This document shows positions 9,219 through 18,188 of a DNA stretch of 43,952 bases, one piece after another. A model generated the notes under the pieces. It searched no databases and was not told where the DNA came from. It was given only the letters and a program-made list of their open reading frames with translations. Positions within the stretch are counted from its first letter, which is position 1. The number at the start of each line of letters is the position of its first letter. The translations under genes and the position numbers were made by a program. Source of the DNA: an uncultured Flavobacteriales bacterium (GTDB lineage: Bacteria; Bacteroidota; Bacteroidia; Flavobacteriales_D; Parvicellaceae); contig CAJWDP010000025.1 in the NCBI GenBank assembly GCA_913030835.1, forward strand, positions 1 to 43,952, in the 5' to 3' direction.

Positions 9219-9659
9219 ATGGCCGAAGAAACGGTGCAAGAAAAAGTTGAAGAGGTTTTTGCTCAGTATCTGGAAGAGAATGGGCACAGAAAAACACCTG
9301 AGCGTTTTGCAATCTTGAAAGAAATTTATTGCTACAATGGTCATTTTGACATTGAGACATTGTACATTAAAATGAAAGCCCAGAATTATCGTGTTTCGCG
9401 TGCTACGCTTTACAACACGATTGACCTGCTGCAAGATTGTAACTTGGTAGTAAAACACCAGTTCGGTTCCAATTTGGCGTATTTTGAAAAGTCATATGCA
9501 TCGAAGCAACATGATCACATCATATGCACGGATACGGGTGAAGTCATTGAATTTTGCGACCCACGAATTCAAGGGATCAAAGACACGCTGGAGGAAATAT
9601 TCAACATTAATATCTCTCACCATTCACTGTACATTTACGCCACGAAAGAAGACAACTAA
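9219..9659 (+). CDS. Fur-family metal-responsive transcriptional regulator
   Basis: The 146-residue protein has the Fur winged-helix domain ([16 protein letters not shown], then [15 protein letters not shown] as the recognition helix) followed by a dimerisation domain with the metal-binding HDHIIC stretch. Members sense iron, zinc, manganese or peroxide and repress or activate metal-homeostasis genes. The usual structural-zinc CxxC after HDH is degenerate here: the motif reads CTDT, so the second cysteine is missing, and no distal CxxC is present. This argues against a canonical Cys4 zinc site. I place the start at ATG 9219; a TTG at 9213 would add two residues. The metal specificity cannot be read from the sequence. 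The STAS gene begins 8 bases downstream. Confidence 0.9.
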   Translation: MAEETVQEKVEEVFAQYLEENGHRKTPERFAILKEIYCYNGHFDIETLYIKMKAQNYRVSRATLYNTIDLLQDCNLVVKHQFGSNLAYFEKSYASKQHDHIICTDTGEVIEFCDPRIQGIKDTLEEIFNINISHHSLYIYATKEDN

Positions 9660-9667
9660 AGGCCATT

Positions 9668-10027
9668 ATGAGTATAGAATTTACGAAGCAAATAGAAAAT
9701 GATATTGCCGTTATTAAACTGGTTGGGAAAATCATCGAAAATCAAGATGGTGATGGCCTGCTTGATCAAGTTGATGAATGCACCGCGAACGGGACAAATA
9801 ACTTCATCTTGAATCTAAAACGGTTGGATTACATCAACAGTTCGGGATTGAATACGTTCATCAGCATTCTTACAAAATCTAGAAATGCCGGTGGAGATAC
9901 AATTCTTTGCGGCATCAATGAAAAAGTGTCTAAACTATTTTTGATTACCAAATTGAATACACTTTTTACAATAGTCGATAATGAGCAAGATGCTCAAAAT
10001 ATATTTAGCAAAAAATTAAACATATGA
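9668..10027 (+). CDS. STAS-domain protein (anti-anti-sigma factor-like)
   Basis: The 119-residue single-domain protein has the SpoIIAA/RsbV-type STAS fold signature: an N-terminal beta strand (IAVIKLVGKI), NFILNLKRLDYIN, and the switch loop NSSGL at residues 57-61. In SpoIIAA-type proteins a serine in this DSSG loop is phosphorylated by an HPK-like anti-sigma kinase. Here the aspartate before the serines is replaced by asparagine. No anti-sigma kinase or PP2C phosphatase is encoded nearby. The gene sits between the fur-type gene (8-base gap) and purA (4-base overlap), so it is probably made as part of that operon. Its partner is unknown. Confidence 0.85.
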   Translation: MSIEFTKQIENDIAVIKLVGKIIENQDGDGLLDQVDECTANGTNNFILNLKRLDYINSSGLNTFISILTKSRNAGGDTILCGINEKVSKLFLITKLNTLFTIVDNEQDAQNIFSKKLNI

Positions 10028-11310
10028 CAGGCACCGATGTTCTACTAGGCTTGCAATGGGGAGATGAAGGTAAAGGAAAAGTAGTCGATGTCCTCACCCC
10101 TCACTACGACATTATAGCTCGATTCCAGGGCGGACCAAACGCAGGTCATACTTTGGAATTCAATAATATAAAACACGTTTTGCATACCATTCCGTCAGGG
10201 ATTTTCAGAGAAGGGACCATGAACTTAATTGGTAATGGCGTTGTAATCGACCCGGTTATCTTTAAAAAGGAAATTGAAAACCTTAAACAGTTCGACCTTA
10301 ATATTAAAGAATTACTTAGGGTATCGAAAAAAACCCACTTGATCCTACCAACACACAGAATTCTGGATGCGGCTTCGGAACAAGCAAAAGGAAAAAAGAA
10401 AATTGGCTCCACCCTAAAAGGAATTGGTCCTACGTATATGGATAAAACAGGAAGGAACGGACTAAGAGTAGGAGATATTTACACGTCCAACTTTAAACAA
10501 CGTTATGACCTGCTAGTTGAAAAGCACAAGGCCATGCTTGCTCGATTTGATTTCGATTATGATCTATCAGAATACGAAGAAGCGTGGTTTGAAGCAATCG
10601 AAGTTCTTAAGGAAATTCCCGCTGTAGACAGCGAGCATTATGTAGATCAAGCTCAAAAAGAGGGAAAGAAAATTCTGGCAGAAGGAGCTCAGGGAACACT
10701 CCTTGATATTGATTTTGGAACCTATCCTTACGTAACATCTTCAAATACGATTACAGCAGGAACCTGCACGGGACTTGGGATTGCACCAAATAAAATCAAC
10801 GATGTTATTGGTATTTTCAAAGCGTACTGTACTCGGGTGGGAAGCGGTCCTTTCCCTACGGAATTGCACGATGAAACCGGAGAAGAAATGCGCAAAGAAG
10901 GCCACGAATTTGGGGCGACAACTGGACGACCCAGAAGATGTGGATGGATTGATCTGCCTGCATTAAAATATGCGATTATGATCAATGGAGTGACCAAACT
11001 GGCCATGATGAAAGCAGACGTATTAAGTATATTTGAATCTATTCAAGTTTGCACCCATTATGATTACCAGGGAGAATTAATCGACTTCCTTCCATATGAT
11101 CTTGAAGACCCTAGTCTGAAACCTGTTTATAAAGAGCTTCCTGGTTGGAAAGACATTGACCTAACGGGTATGAATTCAATGAATGAAATACCCGAAAATC
11201 TAAATAATTACATTGAATTTCTTGAAAAGGAGTTGAATACTCCGATCACGATCGTATCGGTCGGCCCGAACAGGAACCAAACAATATTGCGAGAAGAAAT
11301 ATTGGCTTAA
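10024..11310 (+). CDS. purA: Adenylosuccinate synthetase
   Basis: This cytoplasmic enzyme joins IMP and aspartate using GTP, the first committed step to AMP. The 428-residue protein has the expected length. It opens with the GTP-binding loop GLQWGDEGKGKVVD and continues with FQGGPNAGHTL, IGPTYMDKTGRNGLR, the GAQGTLLDIDFGTYPYVTSS block and TTGRPRRCGW, all diagnostic. The start overlaps the STAS stop by four bases (ATGA), implying translational coupling. The OstA-like gene begins 11 bases after the stop. Confidence 0.97.
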   Translation: MTGTDVLLGLQWGDEGKGKVVDVLTPHYDIIARFQGGPNAGHTLEFNNIKHVLHTIPSGIFREGTMNLIGNGVVIDPVIFKKEIENLKQFDLNIKELLRVSKKTHLILPTHRILDAASEQAKGKKKIGSTLKGIGPTYMDKTGRNGLRVGDIYTSNFKQRYDLLVEKHKAMLARFDFDYDLSEYEEAWFEAIEVLKEIPAVDSEHYVDQAQKEGKKILAEGAQGTLLDIDFGTYPYVTSSNTITAGTCTGLGIAPNKINDVIGIFKAYCTRVGSGPFPTELHDETGEEMRKEGHEFGATTGRPRRCGWIDLPALKYAIMINGVTKLAMMKADVLSIFESIQVCTHYDYQGELIDFLPYDLEDPSLKPVYKELPGWKDIDLTGMNSMNEIPENLNNYIEFLEKELNTPITIVSVGPNRNQTILREEILA

Positions 11311-11321
11311 GCAATATTCTT

Positions 11322-12878
11322 TTGAACTCTTCGTATTATTGTGCTGTGTGTAATTGCAGAATTTCGTTAAAAGACATTTCAATAACGACGCTGTTCGTTG
11401 TGATCGGTTTTTTTTCATTTTCCCAGAACACAAACGAACAAATCAAAAGCAATCGCATTCAAATTGTCAACGCTGAGCGCCTAATAAAATCAAAAAATAG
11501 CTCTGCACAAAAATTTATCGGAAATGTTGAGCTCAAGCATCAGGAAGTAAAGCTTTTTTGTGACAGTGCATTCTTATACCTCGATTCCAATAGTCTGGAT
11601 GCATTCGGAAAAGTTAAAATACTGCAAGGAGACTCTTTGGCCATGTACGGAGACACTCTTCACTACAGTGGTAATAGCAAGCTTGCAACAATGCAAGGTA
11701 ACGTGAACCTAACCGATCGGAACTTATCGCTTTCTACAACTTCAATGACGTACAATTTGAGAGATTCCGTGGGCCATTACACTTCCGGCGCTACCATTAC
11801 AAGCACAGAAAATTCCAACGTACTGACAAGTAAGATCGGATTATACTTCGTCGGTAGTCAGGTGTTTGAATTCCAGGATTCTGTTGAATTGTCTAATCCG
11901 GAGTACACCATGACGAGTGATACATTGACGTATCAAACGGCAACAGAAACGGCTATTTTCTCCGGACCAACATTTATCCGTGCAGATTCAAATTTAATTT
12001 ATACTGAAAATGGATGGTATGATACAAAGAACAACCTAGCGTCCTTTCAGGAGAATTCTTATTTGGAGGCAGACGGGCAGGTGCTTACCGGTGATAGCTT
12101 GTTCTATGACCGAAATTTGGGATTTGGAGAAGTCTTCAATAACATGCAAATAAGAGATACAGCAAACACTTTTGTCATTCAAGGGAATTATGGTTGGCAC
12201 AACGAAAAACAGGAACAATCACTGATAACGGATAGCTTATTATTGATTCAGATCTTCGAAAATGACTCCCTCTTTTTACATGCAGACACAGCTGTGATCA
12301 ATATTGATTCAACGGATGGAAAAATAATTCAGGCGTTTCACGATGTCAAGTTCTTTAAAAGTGATCTTCAGGGTGCAGCAGATTCCATGTTAATTACACA
12401 GTCCAACTCTACCATCAATATGTACGAGAATCCCATACTATGGTCAGATGAAAACCAATTGTTTGCAGACTTTATTAGTATAAAAAGTGATTCCAACACC
12501 ATCAGGTCAATGCTACTGGACAATAATGCTTTTCTCATCTCGGTTGCAGACACCTTTGGATTTAACCAAGTTAAAGGAAGGATTATGAATGCGTATTTTT
12601 CAAATCAAAAATTGAAACGTTTGGAAGTAGTTGGGAATGCCCAAAGTGTTTATTATGTTGGTGAAGAAGAAAAAACACCAATAGGAATGAATCATGCTGT
12701 CTGCAGTAACATGACTCTCGTAATTGACGAGAATAAAGTAGATCAGATCACATTCAGGGAAAAACCGGAGGCTGTATTGTATCCGATGGACGATATTAAT
12801 CCCAAAATACGATTGTTAGTTGGCTTTCGCTGGGAAGAGGATCTTCGACCAAAACAATTAACTGACATTTTTCGGTAA
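11322..12878 (+). CDS. OstA-like protein (LptA/LptD N-terminal beta-jellyroll repeats)
   Basis: The 518-residue protein has an N-terminal signal (about residues 18-34, ending near FFSFSQ) and then repeated beta-strand units such as LDAFGKVKILQGDSLAMYGDTLHYSG and MTSDTLTYQTATETAIFSGPTFI. This is the OstA/LptA jellyroll pattern that forms the periplasmic bridge for lipopolysaccharide transport, and Bacteroidota commonly encode such a long OstA-like protein apart from LptD. No barrel domain is present. The start is a TTG at 11322; a GTG at 11346 is an alternative, and no ATG precedes the signal segment. It follows purA by 11 bases and precedes the GT39 gene by 3, so all three are likely co-transcribed. 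Confidence 0.85.
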   Translation: MNSSYYCAVCNCRISLKDISITTLFVVIGFFSFSQNTNEQIKSNRIQIVNAERLIKSKNSSAQKFIGNVELKHQEVKLFCDSAFLYLDSNSLDAFGKVKILQGDSLAMYGDTLHYSGNSKLATMQGNVNLTDRNLSLSTTSMTYNLRDSVGHYTSGATITSTENSNVLTSKIGLYFVGSQVFEFQDSVELSNPEYTMTSDTLTYQTATETAIFSGPTFIRADSNLIYTENGWYDTKNNLASFQENSYLEADGQVLTGDSLFYDRNLGFGEVFNNMQIRDTANTFVIQGNYGWHNEKQEQSLITDSLLLIQIFENDSLFLHADTAVINIDSTDGKIIQAFHDVKFFKSDLQGAADSMLITQSNSTINMYENPILWSDENQLFADFISIKSDSNTIRSMLLDNNAFLISVADTFGFNQVKGRIMNAYFSNQKLKRLEVVGNAQSVYYVGEEEKTPIGMNHAVCSNMTLVIDENKVDQITFREKPEAVLYPMDDINPKIRLLVGFRWEEDLRPKQLTDIFR

Positions 12879-12881
12879 GCA

Positions 12882-14546
12882 ATGAATACGCAAGGTCAAT
12901 TAAAGTATGCCTATTGGATCGTTCTGGTTTTAACTTCCATAACCTACCTAGCGGGTATAAACTTACCAATAGCCGGTGTTGATGCCTCACAATATGCTTC
13001 CATTAGTATGGAAATGTCAGACAGCGGAAATTATCTTGAAGTACTGCACCGAGGCAGGGACTATCTCGATAAGCCTCCTCTACTATTTTGGCTGTCCTCG
13101 GTCTCTTTTAGCATTTTCGGATTGGAGAACTGGGCGTACAGACTGCCCTCACTGCTCTTTATTTATTTGGGCATCTATTCGACTCTTCGTTTAGGAAAAT
13201 TATTGTATGACAAATCTGTGGGCTATATTGCTGCAATACTATTTGCCACAACCCAAGCAATATTTGTGATCTCTCACGATGTTCGAACGGATACCATTCT
13301 TGTAAGCTCCGTTATTTTTTCGGTTTGGTGTATCGTTGAATTTCTCGAAAAAGACAAAAAAAAGTATTTGATTCTTGGATTTATTGGCATTGCAATTGCT
13401 ATGCTCAGTAAAGGACCTGTAGGGTTAATGGTCCCGGTTCTTGCATTAACAACCCACTTTGTAATCAAGAAACAATGGAAGAATTTCATAAGATGGGAAT
13501 GGCTTTTGGGACTTGCGATCGTTGCTATTTTCATCAGCCCTATGGTGTATGGCCTTTACCATCAATTTGATGCACAACCTGATAAAATAACATCACTATC
13601 CAGCGGTAAAATGGTCACAGGTATAAGTGGAGTGAAATTTTACTTCTGGGATCAGAGCTTCGGTAGGATTACGGGAGAAAGTGAATGGAACAATGGTGCA
13701 CCGTGGTATTTCTTTTTTGGGACTTTTAGCTGGTCGTTCTTGCCATGGACAATAATAGCCTTGCTTGCACTATGGCACCGAATTAATAATGTAATTAAAA
13801 CTGCGAAAGTGGATGAATTTTACACGCTCGGTGCAATTGTACTTCCCTTCATTGGTTTGTCGTTGTCCAAATTCAAGCTCGATCATTACATTTTTATCAT
13901 CTATCCGTTTGTTGCCATAATATGTGGCAACTACTTGATTCAGATAATGAAACAAAACAGAATCATACCAATCGCTGTGATTCAGACATTCATCTGCTGT
14001 TTATTTGTAATTGCTACACTACTGATCGGAATTTATGTATTCATCGACACGGATTTTATTTTTCCACTCACGATTGCGGGAATTTCAATACTTGTTGTAG
14101 CGATGATCATTAAGAGAAAATCCATAACAGCGATCGTATTGATATCCGCAGTTTCAGCGGCGATTTTCAATGTTTTCATGAAAGATCATTTCTACCGTAG
14201 CTTGTCCGAATACGATGGTCAATATATTGCCGCTCAAATCACTTTAAAAAACAATATTCCGCCTGAAAATCAGCACGTAATAGATATTTCACCACACTGC
14301 TATGATTTTTACACGCATTCTATTTCAAAATACAGAGGAAGCTTAGGAAAAATCAATAAAGATTTGCTTGGAGGAACAAGTATGCTCTTGAAACAGAAAG
14401 ATTTTGATGCACTCGACTTAAATTACCTCGAAGCTAAGCAAGTATTCAAGCTTAAAGATCATTCACCCACTCAGCTTACTTTTGACTTTTTAAATTCAAC
14501 AACCAGAGACGAATCACTGGAATACCTGTATCTGGTCATTTTTTAA
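12882..14546 (+). CDS. GT39-type (ArnT/PMT-like) integral-membrane glycosyltransferase
   Basis: This multi-pass membrane protein of 554 residues has the GT-C fold signature of dolichyl- or undecaprenyl-phosphate-sugar transferases. The first periplasmic loop contains the acidic GVDASQYASISMEM, followed by RGRDYLDKPPLLFWLS and LENWAYRLPSLLF, as in ArnT. About eleven to twelve hydrophobic segments follow. Such enzymes move a sugar from a lipid carrier to lipid A, a glycan or a protein on the outer face of the inner membrane. Placement directly behind the OstA-like gene suggests a lipopolysaccharide substrate, but this is inference. The last four bases overlap the convergent gene. Confidence 0.88.
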   Translation: MNTQGQLKYAYWIVLVLTSITYLAGINLPIAGVDASQYASISMEMSDSGNYLEVLHRGRDYLDKPPLLFWLSSVSFSIFGLENWAYRLPSLLFIYLGIYSTLRLGKLLYDKSVGYIAAILFATTQAIFVISHDVRTDTILVSSVIFSVWCIVEFLEKDKKKYLILGFIGIAIAMLSKGPVGLMVPVLALTTHFVIKKQWKNFIRWEWLLGLAIVAIFISPMVYGLYHQFDAQPDKITSLSSGKMVTGISGVKFYFWDQSFGRITGESEWNNGAPWYFFFGTFSWSFLPWTIIALLALWHRINNVIKTAKVDEFYTLGAIVLPFIGLSLSKFKLDHYIFIIYPFVAIICGNYLIQIMKQNRIIPIAVIQTFICCLFVIATLLIGIYVFIDTDFIFPLTIAGISILVVAMIIKRKSITAIVLISAVSAAIFNVFMKDHFYRSLSEYDGQYIAAQITLKNNIPPENQHVIDISPHCYDFYTHSISKYRGSLGKINKDLLGGTSMLLKQKDFDALDLNYLEAKQVFKLKDHSPTQLTFDFLNSTTRDESLEYLYLVIF

Positions 14547-15025
14547 AAGAATCGGTCCAGCCATGAAGAAGAAGCCGACACTTCCCATGCAGCAACAAAT
14601 TCTTCTTTTGAACCCACCAGATTATTATAAAAGACCGTTTCAGCTTTAATGCTACCGGAATTAATTCCGTCAGCAACATTTGACATTTCGACAAAATTTA
14701 ACTCCTCCAACCCTTGAAAAGCCAATAGTAACCTGTCCATAAGTTGAATGTGCAAATCGACTTCAAGTTGTTTAACCAAATTCACCTGAGCATCCTGCGC
14801 CCTTCCGCACATAGACGGTTCATCAGTAAAAGCAGCGATTCGAATAAAATGACCTTTGAGCACGTCTATTGACCCCTCTACCGGAATACCATGACTTTCC
14901 CAATTCATTAAGAATTCATCCCCAAATTGATTGATTCTGGACTCCATTTCCGAAGTAATGAATGAATTGGTTTGGTACATCCAAACCTTCGCTTCAAGAG
15001 GTAATTTATCAAAAGCAACCTTCAT
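14543..15025 (-). CDS. Conserved protein of unknown function (often labelled 'ABC transporter ATPase')
   Basis: The protein is 160 residues, soluble, without signal peptide or membrane segment. I recognise it as a small family widespread in Bacteroidota; relatives begin with a similar LPxxAxVWxYQxxxxxT pattern (here LPLEAKVWMYQTNSFIT). Database entries often call them ABC transporter ATPases, but no Walker A, Walker B or ABC signature is present, so that label appears to be wrong. A CGRAQDAQVN stretch and a DLHIQLMDRLLLAFQGLEE helix are notable. The gene follows the CCG-domain Fe-S protein by 2 bases, so it is very likely co-expressed with the Fe-S pair. Function unknown. Confidence 0.75.
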   Translation of the reverse strand: MKVAFDKLPLEAKVWMYQTNSFITSEMESRINQFGDEFLMNWESHGIPVEGSIDVLKGHFIRIAAFTDEPSMCGRAQDAQVNLVKQLEVDLHIQLMDRLLLAFQGLEELNFVEMSNVADGINSGSIKAETVFYNNLVGSKEEFVAAWEVSASSSWLDRFF

Positions 15026-15027
15026 AA

Positions 15028-15822
15028 TTACAGATCTGCAGCTTGCGCAATTAGCTCCGCAATATCTAGTGTTTGAATTTCTCCCTCTTTATTAAAATTC
15101 TTTACTCCGTCAGTCATCATCGTATTGCAGAAAGGGCATCCAGTTGCAATAACATCAGGTCTTGTCTCCAATGCATCTTCGGTTCGCTCAATGTTCACTT
15201 CTTTGTTCCCTGCTTCAGCCTCTTTGAACATCTGCGCTCCACCTGCCCCGCAGCAAAGTCCTTTGGTTCTACAGCGCTTCATTTCAACCAGCTCAGCATC
15301 TAGACGACTTAAAATTTCTCTTGGGGCTTCGTACACATTGTTCGCCCTACCCAAATAACAGGGATCATGAAACGTAATCCGTTTTCCTTTAAACTGGCCT
15401 CCCCCCTGCACTGCAAGTTTACCTGAGTTGATAAGGTCTTGTATGAGCTGCGAATGATGAATTACTTCGTAGGTTCCTCCCAATTCAGGATATTCATTTT
15501 TCAATGTATTGAAACAATGGGGACAGGCAGTTACAATCTTCTTTACATCATAGCCATTTAGCAACTGGATGTTTTGAAACGCCTGCATTTGAAATAAAAA
15601 CTCATTTCCTGCCCGCTTAGCAGGGTCTCCTGAACACGTTTCTTCGGTGCCTAGCACAGCATAGCTTACTTCACATTTGTTGAGTATTTGCACTACTGCT
15701 TTTGTGATCTTTTTCGCTCGATCGTCAAAGCTACCTGCACATCCTACCCAGAATAGAATTTCTGCGCTGTTTCCGGAAGCAGCCAGCTCCTGCATGGTCG
15801 GTACTTTGATTTTTTCTGACAT
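15028..15822 (-). CDS. CCG-domain (HdrB/LutA-type) Fe-S oxidoreductase subunit
   Basis: The 264-residue soluble protein has two cysteine-rich CCG domains, as in the B subunit of heterodisulfide reductase, GlpC and LutA. The N-terminal half carries WVGCAGSFDDRA and EETCSGDPAKRAGN. The C-terminal half carries TFHDPCYLGR and the CCGAGGAQMF signature. These cysteine clusters bind an unusual 4Fe-4S centre or link redox partners. It follows the membrane-bound ferredoxin-type protein by 5 bases on the same strand, and the two probably form one membrane electron-transfer complex. The substrate or quinone partner is not identified. Confidence 0.88.
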   Translation of the reverse strand: MSEKIKVPTMQELAASGNSAEILFWVGCAGSFDDRAKKITKAVVQILNKCEVSYAVLGTEETCSGDPAKRAGNEFLFQMQAFQNIQLLNGYDVKKIVTACPHCFNTLKNEYPELGGTYEVIHHSQLIQDLINSGKLAVQGGGQFKGKRITFHDPCYLGRANNVYEAPREILSRLDAELVEMKRCRTKGLCCGAGGAQMFKEAEAGNKEVNIERTEDALETRPDVIATGCPFCNTMMTDGVKNFNKEGEIQTLDIAELIAQAADL

Positions 15823-15827
15823 AGTAT

Positions 15828-17153
15828 TTAGTGTTCTTCAGTTGCCCAATTCAATCGATCCATAGGAGAAAACTGCCATGGAGCGCCGTTGTTTTCAATA
15901 TTGGTGAACATCGTTGTCAATTCACTTGGCGCCTTCGATTCTTCCATAACGAGATACCTCCTTAAATCAATGATGATGGATAATGGGTCAATATTGACAG
16001 GACATTCTTCTACACAAGCGTTACAAGAAGTGCAGGCCCAAACCTCTTCCTCCGAAATATAGTCCCCCAATAGTGATTTCCCATCATCGTGGTCTTTTCC
16101 GTTTTTTCGTTTGTTTCTCCCGACTTCCTCCATACGATCCCGGGTATCCATCATAATTTTTCGTGGAGATAATTTCTTACCGGTTTGATTTGCAGGACAA
16201 GAAGAGGTACACCGACCGCATTCGGTACAGGTATATGCATCCAATAAATTTTTCCATGACAGGTCCGTAATGTCCTTGGCACCAAATCGTGTAGGTGCAG
16301 CATCAGAAGCGTCCGGAGCCGGAGCTGCATAAGGATCTGCAGAAGGATCGAACATCAATTCGACCTCCTTTTTCACCGACTCCATATTCGTGAACTTTCC
16401 CTTTTCTTGCAGGTTGGAATAAAATACATTAGGGAATGCCAAAATGATGTGGAAGTGTTTTGAGATCGGCAGATAATTCAAAAACACGAATACCATGCAA
16501 ATGTGGCCCCACCAGCCTATTTGCTCTATCAAGTGCAGGGTTTCCACACTCATCCCTCCAAATAATACAGGGCCAATTCTACTTGATATTGCAAATCCAT
16601 AAGTTCCCTTACCATCCTGAATATGCAGCACCTCGTCGGCCCCATTCATCATAAAAATGAAGCAGATCAATAGTATTTCAAAATACAGAATAAGATTACC
16701 ATCCAACTTCGGCCAACCGGTCATTTCAGACATGGTAAACCGCGGTATTTTAAGCAAATTACGACGCGCAAGAAATGCCAGAGTGGCTACAAACGCCAAA
16801 ACAGACAATACCTCAATCAAACTAATAGAAAACGTGTATAACACACCCAAATCTGCTTGAAATGCACGATGCGAACCGGTAATACCATCTGCAAATATTT
16901 CTATTAGCTCAATTTGCGTAAAGAGAAATGCCGCATAAATGCACAAATGAAGCAATGCTGGAATGGGGCGTTTGAACATTTTTTTCTGACCAAAAGCGAC
17001 CAACAACGTTGTTTTCAGTCGGGCGCCCAAACTACCCGAACGGTCCACGTCAACACCAAGATGAATATTTTTTCTGATCCGAACACAATTAAACGTGAAC
17101 AGGCCTAATCCTAAAAAAGACAATGCAATGAAACTTAATTCACCAATTCCCAT
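15828..17153 (-). CDS. Membrane-bound Fe-S protein with two 4Fe-4S motifs (HdrE/NarI-like plus ferredoxin domain)
   Basis: The 441-residue protein combines an N-terminal membrane domain of about six helices with a cytoplasmic ferredoxin domain. The membrane part resembles the NarI/HdrE cytochrome b-like subunit and contains histidines within helices (for example LLHLCIYAAFLF, and HICMVFVFLNYLPISKH) that could bind heme. The ferredoxin part has CTECGRCTSSCPANQTG near residue 303 and CTSCNACVEECPVN near 370, each with four cysteines and therefore suited to a 4Fe-4S cluster. The following CCG-domain gene supplies the missing catalytic half of an HdrDE-like unit. It likely exchanges electrons between the quinone pool and an unknown cytoplasmic partner. 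Confidence 0.87.
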   Translation of the reverse strand: MGIGELSFIALSFLGLGLFTFNCVRIRKNIHLGVDVDRSGSLGARLKTTLLVAFGQKKMFKRPIPALLHLCIYAAFLFTQIELIEIFADGITGSHRAFQADLGVLYTFSISLIEVLSVLAFVATLAFLARRNLLKIPRFTMSEMTGWPKLDGNLILYFEILLICFIFMMNGADEVLHIQDGKGTYGFAISSRIGPVLFGGMSVETLHLIEQIGWWGHICMVFVFLNYLPISKHFHIILAFPNVFYSNLQEKGKFTNMESVKKEVELMFDPSADPYAAPAPDASDAAPTRFGAKDITDLSWKNLLDAYTCTECGRCTSSCPANQTGKKLSPRKIMMDTRDRMEEVGRNKRKNGKDHDDGKSLLGDYISEEEVWACTSCNACVEECPVNIDPLSIIIDLRRYLVMEESKAPSELTTMFTNIENNGAPWQFSPMDRLNWATEEH

Positions 17154-17156
17154 TTC

Positions 17157-18188
17157 TTATTTCCATTTATTCATTAACGTATCCCTTTTGACAAACTGAC
17201 GAAGTGCTCTTTCGTTTCTGGAGTCCAATCTAAGGCCTTTGTCTCTGCTTCCAAATACTGCAAACTGAAGATACCGATTTGGATGATCCTGTATGTTTTC
17301 AACCAAGGTTGTTGCCTGATCGAGCATCAGGTTTACGTTGTTGTACATGGTACTGTCATTCAGTAACTGACTCAACGTACCGTCCCCATTGTTGATCGCA
17401 TCCAATACCATATTTACCTGTGCTATTGCATTTTGAGCCTCACCAACTGTTCCTGCAAAATCAACCATAGCCAAACTGTCGGTAATCATCTCAGCGTTAG
17501 CAATGACATTCGTAATGGCTTCATTGCTCTTTTTCAAATTATCCGTAATACTTGCGACATTTGAAAAAATAATGGACACTCTGGATGATTGTCTGGCTAT
17601 CAGTGTGTCGAGTCTGTTTGACATCGATTCAAAAGAACCAATCGCATTTCTAAGGCCGACAAAACTCTCGTTCAGATTACCCGTATTTTCTCCAATAATC
17701 GTTTTGACGGTTTCCACCGTGGTATCGATTGTTGCAATAAGCTCTTCCGTTTTGAGTTTCAAAGGCAACAGCTGTTCGTTCACCATGTCATTCAGATCCG
17801 TCTGAGACTGAGCCAGAATAAAATCCCCACTTTCCAGCATTCTACTGTCCGAACCGAGTCGGAGATCGATGGATTTATTACCTAAAATGTCTGATGCTAA
17901 AATGGCTACAGAATTACTTGGGACATTTATAGATGGATCCTCAATAATGAATGTTACATCAATCAAACTCGGATCGTCCTCGTTGATCGAAAGGTTTGTC
18001 ACCACCCCAACCTGGTATCCACTTATTTTTATCGGACTCGCATTAACCAACCCTTCCACACTCTGATAGGTCGTGTGAAAAGAACGGTTATTCGATAACA
18101 GATTCTCACCTTTCAGATAAAAAAATCCAAAGATTAGCGCTCCAACCGCGGTTATAGCTACAATGCCAATTAATAATTCTCGTTTCAC
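17157..18188 (-). CDS. MlaD/MCE-domain lipid transport protein
   Basis: The 343-residue protein has one N-terminal membrane anchor (about residues 5-25), a single MCE domain (about 36-115, including VNASPIKISGYQVGVV and ILASDILGNKSIDL), and a long helical C-terminal region rich in hydrophobic heptads. MCE proteins form hexameric rings that carry phospholipids between the inner and outer membranes. The start is a GTG overlapping the amidase stop (GTGA), so it is translationally coupled to the amidase. No MlaE permease or MlaF ATPase gene is present in this window and these must be elsewhere. Confidence 0.9.
   Translation of the reverse strand: MKRELLIGIVAITAVGALIFGFFYLKGENLLSNNRSFHTTYQSVEGLVNASPIKISGYQVGVVTNLSINEDDPSLIDVTFIIEDPSINVPSNSVAILASDILGNKSIDLRLGSDSRMLESGDFILAQSQTDLNDMVNEQLLPLKLKTEELIATIDTTVETVKTIIGENTGNLNESFVGLRNAIGSFESMSNRLDTLIARQSSRVSIIFSNVASITDNLKKSNEAITNVIANAEMITDSLAMVDFAGTVGEAQNAIAQVNMVLDAINNGDGTLSQLLNDSTMYNNVNLMLDQATTLVENIQDHPNRYLQFAVFGSRDKGLRLDSRNERALRQFVKRDTLMNKWK

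Noticed and set aside
14543-15025. Naming the 160-residue protein an ABC transporter ATPase
   Set aside because: No Walker A, Walker B or ABC signature motif is present and the protein is far shorter than an ATPase domain.
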